Of a stretch of 8,192 nt of DNA, positions 1 to 6,437 are shown one piece after another; the stretch's first letter is position 1, and every line of letters starts with the position of its first letter. The DNA lies in assembly GCA_026193755.1 (NCBI GenBank), contig JAPHUI010000299.1, positions 1 through 8,192 of the forward strand, read 5' to 3'. A model generated the notes under the pieces. That model was not told the origin of the DNA. It saw nothing but the letters and a program-made list of their open reading frames with translations, and ran no database searches. The translations under genes were made by a program, and so were the position numbers. Source of the stretch: Ignavibacteriaceae bacterium. Lineage in GTDB: Bacteria; Bacteroidota; Ignavibacteria; Ignavibacteriales; Ignavibacteriaceae.

Positions 1-867
1 ATTTTTAAAGATATTCCATCAACACTTCGGGAGAAATTGCGACATATTCCTTTTGCAGTACGTTTGCTGGCAATTGGTTTATTGATAGTAGCATTAGCCA
101 GACCACAGAATTTTAATTCGGGTGAAAATGTTACTACTGAAGGAATTGATATTGCTATGGTTCTGGATATTTCCGGAAGTATGCTCGCAGAAGATTTAAA
201 ACCAAACAGACTTGAAGCGGCAAAAAATGTTATTGATAATTTTATTGAGGGAAGAATTTCCGATCGTATTGGACTGGTTGTTTTTTCACGAGATGCGTTC
301 ACGCAATGTCCATTGACGATTGATTATAGTGTATTAAGAAATCTTCTGCTTCAAATTCATAGCGGCATGATAGAAGATGGAACAGCTATTGGTAACGCAA
401 TAGCAAATGGAATTAATAGGCTGAAAGACAGCAACGCGAAAAGCAAAATTATTATTCTCGTCACTGATGGTGTAAATAACAGTGGAGAAGTAGATCCGAT
501 CAGTGCTGCAGAAATGGCAAAGGCATTCGGAATAAGAGTCTATACTATTGGTGTTGGAACAAGAGGAGAAGCGCCTTATCCGGTGCAGACTCCTTTTGGT
601 GTTCGATATCAGATGATGCCCGTTGAAATTGATGAAGCAGTTCTGCAAAAGATTTCCGATATAACTGATGGGAAGTATTTTCGTGCTACAAACACTCAAG
701 CATTAAAAGAGATCTACGATAAAATAGATAAGCTCGAAAAAACCAAAATCGAAATTACATCTTATAAAAATGCGAGCGAGAAATACCATAGCTGGCTTTG
801 GTGGGGACTGATATTATTACTGGTTGAAATGGTATTATCAAAAACAATATTAAGAAAATTACCATAG
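1..867 (+). CDS. batA: BatA, von Willebrand A domain membrane protein (5' end outside window)
   Basis: The reading frame is open from base 1, so the N-terminus lies upstream. The TTG at 37 is only an in-frame codon, not a credible start. The visible 288 residues begin in the region before a membrane segment (about residues 20-34), followed by a VWA domain. Its MIDAS metal site is complete: DISGS (D56, S58, S60), a threonine in EDGTAIG (T128) and the aspartate of VTDG (D156). A second hydrophobic segment lies at the C-terminus (about 264-282). BatA proteins are usually about 330 residues, so roughly 40 residues with one more membrane segment are probably missing. The family belongs to the Bacteroides aerotolerance (Bat) group, thought to work in the envelope with BatB and a MoxR ATPase. 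BatB follows after 4 bases and is a clear paralogue. The assignment to BatA rather than another VWA protein rests on this gene order. Confidence 0.93.
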   Translation: MFKDIPSTLREKLRHIPFAVRLLAIGLLIVALARPQNFNSGENVTTEGIDIAMVLDISGSMLAEDLKPNRLEAAKNVIDNFIEGRISDRIGLVVFSRDAFTQCPLTIDYSVLRNLLLQIHSGMIEDGTAIGNAIANGINRLKDSNAKSKIIILVTDGVNNSGEVDPISAAEMAKAFGIRVYTIGVGTRGEAPYPVQTPFGVRYQMMPVEIDEAVLQKISDITDGKYFRATNTQALKEIYDKIDKLEKTKIEITSYKNASEKYHSWLWWGLILLLVEMVLSKTILRKLP

Positions 868-871
868 GTCT

Positions 872-1912
872 ATGTTTAGATTTGCTAATCCTGAATATTT
901 AAATGCTCTTTACCTTATACCGGTGTTGGTTTTATTGTTCTGGTACCTGGGAAGAAATAGAAAAAAAATACTTCAGAAGTTTGCAGATAAAGAGCTCCAC
1001 AAAACTCTCTTCCCAACAGATAGTAATCTGAAGCGATGGACAAAGTTTATTATTATTTTATTGTCTCTAGGTTGTCTTGTCATTGCTGCCGCAAATCCAC
1101 AGGTTGGAACAAAATTAACTGAAGTAAAGCAAACTGGAATAGATGTATTCATTTTACTTGACGTGTCAAACAGTATGATGGCTGAGGATATTAAACCAAG
1201 TCGGCTTGAAAAAGCGAAATATCAGATTTCAAATCTTATAAATAAGCTGCGAGGTGACAGAATTGGATTGATAATTTTTGCCGGTCAGGCGTATGTGCAA
1301 ATTCCACTAACAACTGACTATTCAGCTGCTAATCTATTTCTTTCTGCCGTTGATGTGAATTCTGTGCCGAGTCAGGGTACTGCCATAGCTTCAGCAATAA
1401 AATTAGCAACGGCTTCCTTCGATTCACTCAGTACACAAAAAGTAATTGTCACTATAACTGATGGGGAAGATCATGAAGGCGATATAGATGAAGCTGTTGA
1501 GAATGCAGTTTCAAAAGGAATAAAAATTTACGCTATTGGATTGGGTTCACCGGATGGCGTACCGATCCCAATTTATAATCGTAATCATCAGTTAACAGGG
1601 TTCAAGAAGGATAATCAAGGAAATACAGTTTTAACAAAGCTGGATGAAGAAACCTTGAAGAAAATTGCCGTTGAAGGAAACGGAAAATACTATCGCGGAA
1701 CAAATTATGAAGATTATCTGGATAAAATTTACACTGAACTTTCACAGTTGGAGCAAACAGAGTTTGGAGTAAAAAAAGTGACTGATTACGAAGATAGGTT
1801 TTATTATTTTTTAATTCCGGCAATTATTCTATTGGTGCTGGAGTTTTTTATTTCAGAGAAAAAATCTCCTTTGTACGCAAGAATTAATAAAAAACTGGGA
1901 CTGGAACAATGA
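872..1912 (+). CDS. batB: BatB, von Willebrand A domain membrane protein
   Basis: This 346-residue protein has two N-terminal membrane segments (about 11-27 and 57-73), a VWA domain facing the envelope side, and a C-terminal membrane helix (about 311-327). The MIDAS motif is complete: DVSNS (D97, S99, S101), T170 in SQGTAIA and D197 in ITDGED. It therefore looks able to bind a divalent metal and a partner protein. It is a paralogue of the upstream gene; both share the LDxSxSM-AEDxKP and GDRIGL/SDRIGL blocks. The gene starts 4 bases after the batA stop with no obvious Shine-Dalgarno sequence, which suggests translational coupling. Its stop overlaps the batC start in an ATGA. Length and topology are normal for BatB, and nothing is missing. 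Confidence 0.95.
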   Translation: MFRFANPEYLNALYLIPVLVLLFWYLGRNRKKILQKFADKELHKTLFPTDSNLKRWTKFIIILLSLGCLVIAAANPQVGTKLTEVKQTGIDVFILLDVSNSMMAEDIKPSRLEKAKYQISNLINKLRGDRIGLIIFAGQAYVQIPLTTDYSAANLFLSAVDVNSVPSQGTAIASAIKLATASFDSLSTQKVIVTITDGEDHEGDIDEAVENAVSKGIKIYAIGLGSPDGVPIPIYNRNHQLTGFKKDNQGNTVLTKLDEETLKKIAVEGNGKYYRGTNYEDYLDKIYTELSQLEQTEFGVKKVTDYEDRFYYFLIPAIILLVLEFFISEKKSPLYARINKKLGLEQ

Positions 1913-2622
1913 GGAAGATTATTAAATATTTTTCACTGACCCTGTTAATTCCTACATCATTTGCATTTGCACAATCCACCCGTGGATTGGTAAACGATGG
2001 TGTGAATTTATATAATGAAAAGAAATTCTCGGATGCAGAAGTAAACTTTAAAAAAGGTTCTGAAAATGCTCCCGATAACTTTGAAGCCAAGTTTAATCTT
2101 GGAGACGCTTACTATAAACAACAGAGATACGATGAAGCTATTAAATCATTCCAGTCAGCTCTGGCGAATGCAAAAACAGATGAAGAGAAAGCAAAAATCT
2201 ATCACAACGTTGGTAATTCGCTATTAAACTCTCAGAAGATAAAAGAAAGCATAGGTGCATATAAAGAGTCATTAAAATTGAATCCAAACGATCAGGAGAC
2301 TAAATACAATCTTTCTTATGCCTTGAATATGTTAAAAAATCAGAATCAGAATCAAAAACAAAATCAAAAGAACGATAAGAATAAAGACCAGAATAAAGAT
2401 CAGCAAAAACAGAACCAGGATCAGCAACAAAAGAAAGATCAGCAGAAACAGGATCAACAAAAACAGAATCAACAGCAGCAAAACCAAAAACAAAAAGAAC
2501 AAAAAATTTCTAAAGCAGAAGCCGAAAGAATTCTTGATGCTCTAAAAAACAATGAAAAGGATCTGCAGAAACAGCTACGGAGAGTGAGAGGACAAAAAGT
2601 TAAAACTGAAAAAGACTGGTGA
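1909..2622 (+). CDS. batC: BatC, exported TPR protein with Q/N/K-rich tail
   Basis: The start overlaps the batB stop (ATGA). The N-terminus is a signal peptide ending in AFA before Q22, so the protein is probably periplasmic. About three TPR units follow (roughly 26-57, 58-91 and 95-128), typical of protein-protein contact surfaces. Residues 144-199 are almost entirely Q, N, K and D, then a short conserved-looking tail runs from SKAEAERILDAL to a terminal EKDW. This layout of signal peptide, TPRs, polar low-complexity linker and a short C-terminal motif ending in a charged W is what I know of BatC. It probably scaffolds the BatA/BatB/BatD assembly. The name is supported mainly by position between batB and batD; no enzymatic motif is seen. 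Confidence 0.9.
   Translation: MRKIIKYFSLTLLIPTSFAFAQSTRGLVNDGVNLYNEKKFSDAEVNFKKGSENAPDNFEAKFNLGDAYYKQQRYDEAIKSFQSALANAKTDEEKAKIYHNVGNSLLNSQKIKESIGAYKESLKLNPNDQETKYNLSYALNMLKNQNQNQKQNQKNDKNKDQNKDQQKQNQDQQQKKDQQKQDQQKQNQQQQNQKQKEQKISKAEAERILDALKNNEKDLQKQLRRVRGQKVKTEKDW
2338..2505 (+). repeat. Low-complexity CAR/AAN-rich tract inside batC
   Basis: This stretch of about 168 bases encodes BatC residues 144-199, a run of Q, N, K and D. Short units such as CAGAATCAG, AAACAGAATCA and GATCAGCA recur with changes, but no fixed period holds for long, so it is degenerate rather than a clean tandem array. It is purine-rich on the + strand, with very few T's. It is a likely spot for length variation between strains by replication slippage, although the reading frame is intact here. 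Confidence 0.8.
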
Positions 2623-2624
2623 TT

Positions 2625-2632
2625 GGAAAAGG
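2625..2632 (+). promoter_or_regulatory. Purine-rich ribosome binding site for batD
   Basis: GGAAAAGG lies 10 bases before the batD ATG in the 20-base batC-batD gap. This is the only gap in the bat operon long enough to hold an independent translation signal; the other junctions overlap or nearly touch. It supports the start at 2643, which also begins a signal peptide. Confidence 0.4.
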
Positions 2633-2642
2633 CAAACATTAA

Positions 2643-4475
2643 ATGTTAAACTTCAAAAGAAATTGGTTTCTAATCTTTGCTTTTTGTTTAGCTATCTTAA
2701 CTCAACAGAATAGCTTTGCACAGGAATTTACTGCCTCAGTTGATGAGACTACTGTATCGGATAATGAACGTTTTCAGGTTTCATTTACTTTCTCTGGTTC
2801 AAGTATCAACGACTTATCAAAATTCTCGCCTCCTTCTTTTGAGAACTTTACGGTCTTATCGGGACCAAATCAATCAACAAGTATCCAAATAATTAATGGT
2901 GCGCAGTCCGCATCATTAACTTATTCATTTGTCATTCAGGCAAAATCAGTTGGTACATTTTCTATTGGTTCTGCAAGCATTGAACAGAATGGTACGACTT
3001 ACAAATCCGATCCACTTAAAATAACTGTTATAAAAGGAACTGCTAAACCTCAGCGGAAGAATGATAACTCTCAGATTTCTAATGAGGAGATAGCAAAAAA
3101 TCTTTTTATAAAAACTACGGTTGATAAAACTAGGGTTTACAAAGGTGAGCAGGTTACAGTTACTTATAAATTATATACAAGGCTGAGCATTGCTGCACAG
3201 ATGTCTGTCAATAAACTTCCACAGTATCAGGGTTTTTGGGCTGAAGAGCTTGAAACACCTAACAATATTTCTTTTAGAACGGAAGTTGTAGGTGGGAAAC
3301 AATTTCGTATGGGAGTGTTGAAGAAAGCAGCATTGTTTCCAACACAAACAGGAACATTGGAGGTTACTCCATTTGAGTTAAATGTGCCGGTTCAGATAAA
3401 AAAACAAAAAAGCCGTAGTATCTGGGATGATTTTTTTAACGATCCATTTGGCAGATCTGAGGTGATAGAGTTTAATGCTAAATCTAATGTTGTCAAGATT
3501 GAGGTTGAACCTCTACCTCCAGGCCAGCCGGGTTCATTCAATGGTGCAGTCGGCGATTATTCATTTGATGCAAAGTTGAACAACACAACAACAAAATCTA
3601 ATGAACCTTTAACGTTGAATGTTAACATTTCGGGTACGGGAAATATTAAACTTCTGGATATGCCGGAGATTAATTTTCCAAACGGTTTTGAAAAGTATGA
3701 ACCAAAAGTGAGTGAAGATATCAATAGAAAATCAACAATCAGCGGTACTAAAAAAGGAGAGTATCTTTTTGTCCCCCGTGTGGTTGGAATAAGAGAAATA
3801 CCACCTATTGAGTTTTCTTACTTTAATCCTAAAAAGAAAAAATATGTCACTCTGAAATCACAAAAATTTACAATCGACATAAAACCCGGAGACAAGCTTG
3901 CATCGACCGGAGGTGTTGGGAAGGAAGATATAAAACAGCTTGGCGAAGATATCCGGTTTATAAAAACCTCTTATAATGATATTGAAAAGCAGGAGAGTTA
4001 CATTTTTAACTCAACTGGATTTTTAATTGCAGGTGCTTTACCATTTTTGCTAAGTATAGGACTGATTGGATGGAAAAGAAGATATGATAAGCTTCACGGA
4101 AATGTTGTCCTGTTAAGGTATCAGAAAGCTCAGAAAGTAGCAAAAAACCGTTTGAAACTGGCGAAGAAATTAATGGATACGCAAAACTATAAAGAGTTTT
4201 ATACTGAACTTTCTTCAGCATTGTTTGGATATCTTGAAGACAAACTTCATATTCCGAAATCAGAATTTACTGTTGAACGAGCTTCGGATGATTTAAGAAA
4301 TAAAAATGTTTCAGATCATTTGTTAAGTGAACTGAAGGCAAGCGCTGAAAAATGTGAATTCGTGCGCTTTGCTCCCGGTGCTGAAAAATCTACTGCTATG
4401 AAGGAAATGTATGATGAGATTGCGGATGTGATTATTAATCTCGAGAAGAATATTTTGGGGAAGAAAAATGTTTAA
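2643..4475 (+). CDS. batD: BatD, large exported membrane-anchored protein
   Basis: The 610-residue product begins with a signal peptide (hydrophobic about 8-20, probable cleavage after A26 of SFA). A long beta-rich extracytoplasmic region starts FTASVDETTVSDNERF, a typical BatD opening, and a second similar segment (VDKTRVYKGEQVTVTYKLYT) starts near residue 160. One membrane helix follows at about 460-477, ending in positively charged WKRRYDK. The last 130 or so residues are charged and probably cytoplasmic. Position between batC and batE, length and topology all fit BatD. The repeated beta-sandwich pattern suggests a binding role, perhaps presenting ligands to the VWA domains of BatA/BatB; that last point is inference. 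The end overlaps batE by 8 bases. Confidence 0.93.
   Translation: MLNFKRNWFLIFAFCLAILTQQNSFAQEFTASVDETTVSDNERFQVSFTFSGSSINDLSKFSPPSFENFTVLSGPNQSTSIQIINGAQSASLTYSFVIQAKSVGTFSIGSASIEQNGTTYKSDPLKITVIKGTAKPQRKNDNSQISNEEIAKNLFIKTTVDKTRVYKGEQVTVTYKLYTRLSIAAQMSVNKLPQYQGFWAEELETPNNISFRTEVVGGKQFRMGVLKKAALFPTQTGTLEVTPFELNVPVQIKKQKSRSIWDDFFNDPFGRSEVIEFNAKSNVVKIEVEPLPPGQPGSFNGAVGDYSFDAKLNNTTTKSNEPLTLNVNISGTGNIKLLDMPEINFPNGFEKYEPKVSEDINRKSTISGTKKGEYLFVPRVVGIREIPPIEFSYFNPKKKKYVTLKSQKFTIDIKPGDKLASTGGVGKEDIKQLGEDIRFIKTSYNDIEKQESYIFNSTGFLIAGALPFLLSIGLIGWKRRYDKLHGNVVLLRYQKAQKVAKNRLKLAKKLMDTQNYKEFYTELSSALFGYLEDKLHIPKSEFTVERASDDLRNKNVSDHLLSELKASAEKCEFVRFAPGAEKSTAMKEMYDEIADVIINLEKNILGKKNV
4457..4463 (+). promoter_or_regulatory. 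Possible ribosome binding site for batE within batD
   Basis: GGGGAAG ends 4 bases before the ATG at 4468, slightly close but usable. It supports 4468 as the present batE start. A second, stronger purine run, AAGGGGGAA at 4474-4482, sits just inside the gene and has no in-frame ATG, GTG or TTG at a suitable distance behind it; it may be the remnant of an older start signal. Confidence 0.35.
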
Positions 4476-5295
4476 GGGGGAAAATATTTTTGAATTCAGT
4501 CTTCGACAGGCTCAGACTGACATTTTCTCAATATTTAAACAAACTTTATTTGTTCTATTTATCATTTTTTTCTCTATTAACAATTTATCCTTTGCTAGAG
4601 ATGTAAATAGTTCAATGCAGCAAGCTGGTGAAAATTATCGCAATGCTGAATATGATAAAGCAATTAATATTTATGAGCAGTTAATAAGTGAGGGTTATAA
4701 AGGAACATCACTTTATTACAATCTTGCAAATTCTTATTACCGAATTGGTAAGCTCGGTTATGCAATTCTTAATTATGAACGTGCATTAAAAATTTCTCCT
4801 TCGGATGAAGATGTAAAACATAACTTAGCGTTTGCTAACCTCAGCACAGTCGATAGAATTCAGCCTTTGCCAACATTTTTTCTTTTTGAGTGGTGGGAAA
4901 CTGTGCTTGCATCCCTTTCTGTAAATGGGTGGACTTATGCCGCTTTTATTTTCTATCTAGTTTTATTACTCCTGATCATTCTATACTTTTTCGCCAGAAC
5001 GATTTTCCAGCAGAAGATTATTCTTTTTTCCGGATTAGGAACATTAATAGTACTCGTATTAATTGTGTCGCTTCTTGTTGTTAAAATAAACAGAGAACAA
5101 ACTGTAATTAGCGGAGTAATTGTTGATCAATCAACTACCGTTAAAACTTCCCCAGATCCTAATAGTACTGACGCTTTTGTTATTCATGAAGGATTAAAAT
5201 TAAACCTTGAAGACAGGCTTGACGAATGGGTGAAAATAAAATTAGCTGACGGTAAAGTCGGATGGATTGAAAATAATGCGGTTGAGGAGATTTAG
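4468..5295 (+). CDS. batE: BatE, TPR and SH3-like membrane protein
   Basis: The protein has 275 residues. After an unusual hydrophilic lead (1-24) comes a hydrophobic export or anchor signal (about 25-42, ending SFARD). TPR-like helices follow at about 46-125 (NYRNAEYDKAINIYEQLI, then YYNLANSYYRIGKLGYAI and YERALKISPSDEDVKHNLA). Two closely spaced membrane helices lie at about 156-176 and 184-206. The C-terminus (about 213-275) resembles a bacterial SH3 domain, with VKTSPDPNS, a DEWVKIKLADGKVGWI strand pair and a short end. TPR plus two helices plus SH3 is the standard BatE layout, and the gene closes the batA-E operon. The start at 4468 overlaps the batD end by 8 bases. No other in-frame ATG, GTG or TTG occurs before the signal peptide, so the lead, partly encoded by a repeat motif, seems to be translated. 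Confidence 0.9.
   Translation: MFKGENIFEFSLRQAQTDIFSIFKQTLFVLFIIFFSINNLSFARDVNSSMQQAGENYRNAEYDKAINIYEQLISEGYKGTSLYYNLANSYYRIGKLGYAILNYERALKISPSDEDVKHNLAFANLSTVDRIQPLPTFFLFEWWETVLASLSVNGWTYAAFIFYLVLLLLIILYFFARTIFQQKIILFSGLGTLIVLVLIVSLLVVKINREQTVISGVIVDQSTTVKTSPDPNSTDAFVIHEGLKLNLEDRLDEWVKIKLADGKVGWIENNAVEEI
4496..4522. repeat. Dispersed-repeat-like palindromic motif within the batE 5' end
   Basis: A 7-base perfect inverted repeat, TCAGTCT (4496-4502) and AGACTGA (4514-4520), encloses the 11-base loop TCGACAGGCTC. The core CTTCGACAGGCTCA, followed by a TGACA end, matches from memory a short palindromic repeat scattered through Bacteroidota/Ignavibacteriota-type genomes, where its translation appears as SLRQAQTD. 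Exactly that peptide occurs here at BatE residues 11-18. Looser AT-rich outer arms (AAATATT at 4482-4488 and AATATTT at 4530-4536) may extend the element, but these could be chance. No second copy was noticed in this window, so repeat status rests on recall. Confidence 0.6.
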
Positions 5296-5308
5296 TTCTT
5301 CAATAGGA

Positions 5309-6040
5309 TTACTCTATATCCTCAAATGGTTTTTCAGGATCGGAAATGAATTTTAGAAATTTACTACCATCGTCTGTAATATACATCCAATCCCAGGGAT
5401 CATTTACCCTGGCGATCTGTCTGGTTCTTTTATTCGATCCTTTGTATAGAAGATTCTTCAATTCTAAATCCTTACATACTTGTGTAAACAGGTTGGTATT
5501 TAGAATCGCACCTTTGTTACTCATTTCAGAATGAAATTTTTCAAATTGTTTATCGTAAATAGTGTTTGGAAGAATTTGAGCATGTCTTATCTTCTTATAA
5601 AAATTTAATACTGATATATGTAGGGGAGTTATAGTCTCGATATAAGAGAAAAATAAAAGTTTATAATTTTCATCTATGTCATTCATTATGACAGTGTTAA
5701 GAAGAGCATTCTGCAAAATTTCTAATTTTTCTTTTTGGTGAGTTTGAACGGCTATTCTTGCAGAGTAATTAAACGCTGATTGAAATAATTCATTATTAAC
5801 TAAATTTTCTGGTTTAAATTCATCTAACTTGTGTTCATATTCTTGACACTTTACTACAACAGACTGCATAAATTTAATTGTCCTTTTTTGAAAAGGAGGA
5901 ACTATTACCATCTCATAAAATGCTGCTAAAGGAGGAACAACAGTTAATGCGGCTTTATTGGCTTGATATAAATAATCCCAAATATCAGGCTTAGGGGGTA
6001 CTATATCTATCTTTTTTTTCGCAGCCATAAAATTTTCCAT
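5309..6040 (-). CDS. Protein of unknown function, about 243 residues
   Basis: I cannot assign a function. The protein is mostly helical in character and has no signal peptide. A mildly hydrophobic, proline-rich segment (about 31-50, ALTVVPPLAA through MVIVPPF) is followed by QKR and a charged helix. The central motif THQKEKLEILQNALLN (100-115) and the C-terminal ITDDGSKFLKFI (221-232) resemble, from memory, a widespread uncharacterised family with RTHQxEKLxALRNAVLN and a TxxGxxFLxFI end. The C-terminal part could be a small winged-helix-like domain, but this is a guess. A second possible start is M5 (6026-6028). The gene stands alone on the minus strand, converging on batE with 13 bases between stops and divergent from the protease gene. 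That position suggests a later insertion between two operons. Confidence 0.85.
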   Translation of the reverse strand: MENFMAAKKKIDIVPPKPDIWDYLYQANKAALTVVPPLAAFYEMVIVPPFQKRTIKFMQSVVVKCQEYEHKLDEFKPENLVNNELFQSAFNYSARIAVQTHQKEKLEILQNALLNTVIMNDIDENYKLLFFSYIETITPLHISVLNFYKKIRHAQILPNTIYDKQFEKFHSEMSNKGAILNTNLFTQVCKDLELKNLLYKGSNKRTRQIARVNDPWDWMYITDDGSKFLKFISDPEKPFEDIE

Positions 6041-6134
6041 CTCGTTTTTAGGAAATATAAATAATAAATATATACGAAGACACTATCATTTTACTAAATT
6101 GCTTACCTAAAACCCTTTAACTATTTTTGTTCAA
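6041..6134. promoter_or_regulatory. Divergent intergenic promoter region
   Basis: This 94-base AT-rich gap separates two divergently read genes and must hold promoters for both. On the minus strand, TATATTT-type boxes lie just upstream of the unknown gene, but none is a strong match to a consensus. No operator-like palindrome stands out. The plus-strand candidate is given separately. Confidence 0.6.
6099..6129 (+). promoter_or_regulatory. Candidate Bacteroidota-type promoter for the protease-plsC-kdsB operon
   Basis: TTG at 6099-6101 and TATTTTTG at 6122-6129 are separated by 20 bases. This fits the Bacteroidota primary-sigma pattern of a TTTG/TTG -33 box and a TAnnTTTG -7 box. Transcription would begin about 5-7 bases after the second box, that is at or next to the ATG at 6135, giving an almost leaderless message; no Shine-Dalgarno sequence lies before that ATG. 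In such AT-rich DNA a chance match is quite possible. Confidence 0.35.
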
Positions 6135-6437
6135 ATGGATGCTAAAAGATATAATAATATTAAGCTTGCAGTCGGAATAGGTGAGGGGATAGCCTCATTT
6201 ATTTTAATTCTTTTATTCGTATGGTTAGGATACAGTCTTAAACTTGAAAATTATCTTTCAAATTTCTTCAAGAATTCTTATTTACTTTTTTTATCATTTG
6301 TAATAGCTGTTGGGTTTATGGGATCAGTTTTATCCTTCCCGATAAACTATTACACGGGTTATTATCTGGAGCATAAGTATAATCTTTCCAATCAAACTTT
6401 TTGGAAATGGATTTTAGAAGGATTAAAGGATTGCTAG
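6135..6437 (+). CDS. Ste24-like M48 protease, N-terminal fragment (frameshifted gene)
   Basis: This 100-residue frame encodes the start of a CAAX-protease-type (Ste24/HtpX superfamily, M48) membrane protein. It shows two membrane helices (about 12-31 and 48-66) and the conserved block SFPINYYTGYYLEHKYNLSNQTFWKWILEGLK (68-98), which in this family leads directly into the next membrane helix. Instead the frame reads on into D, C and a TAG stop at 6435-6437. The conserved continuation, GLLVSLVIG, is present in the -1 frame from 6428. The gene is therefore one unit split by a single-base shift. The start at 6135 is the first ATG after the intergenic gap and gives MDAKRYNNIKLAVG, a plausible family N-terminus. 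Without the catalytic part this fragment would be inactive. Confidence 0.8.
   Translation: MDAKRYNNIKLAVGIGEGIASFILILLFVWLGYSLKLENYLSNFFKNSYLLFLSFVIAVGFMGSVLSFPINYYTGYYLEHKYNLSNQTFWKWILEGLKDC

Noticed and set aside
37..39. TTG as the start codon of batA
   Set aside because: The frame is open to base 1 and the residues before it fit the protein; BatA normally has about 40 more residues upstream. The gene is cut by the window edge.
334..699. Minus-strand open frame of 121 codons inside batA
   Set aside because: It lies opposite a well-conserved VWA domain, has a cysteine- and serine-rich product without family features, and is a shadow frame. The same applies to minus-strand frames at 1602-1823, 1884-2090, 4006-4221, 7025-7243 and 7567-7896, and plus-strand frames at 4890-5084 and 5346-5534.
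1..1912. The batA-batB pair as a recent tandem duplication
   Set aside because: The two proteins share motifs but differ widely in sequence, and this pairing is standard in Bat operons, so the duplication is ancient.
2338..2505. CRISPR-like or clean tandem repeat
   Set aside because: The units are degenerate without constant spacing or spacers, and the tract is translated in frame as part of BatC.
5282..5325. Bidirectional terminator between batE and the unknown gene
   Set aside because: TTGAGGA and TCCTCAA form a 7-base inverted repeat, but it is 30 bases apart, mostly inside the two coding ends, with no T run on either side. A smaller AGGAT/ATCCT pair inside is too weak.
6401..6409. TTG at 6401 or ATG at 6407 as the start of an independent short protease
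   Set aside because: The codons before 6428 are shadow sequence over the conserved N-terminal frame, and the family block SFPINYYTGYYLEHKYNLSNQ would be lost.
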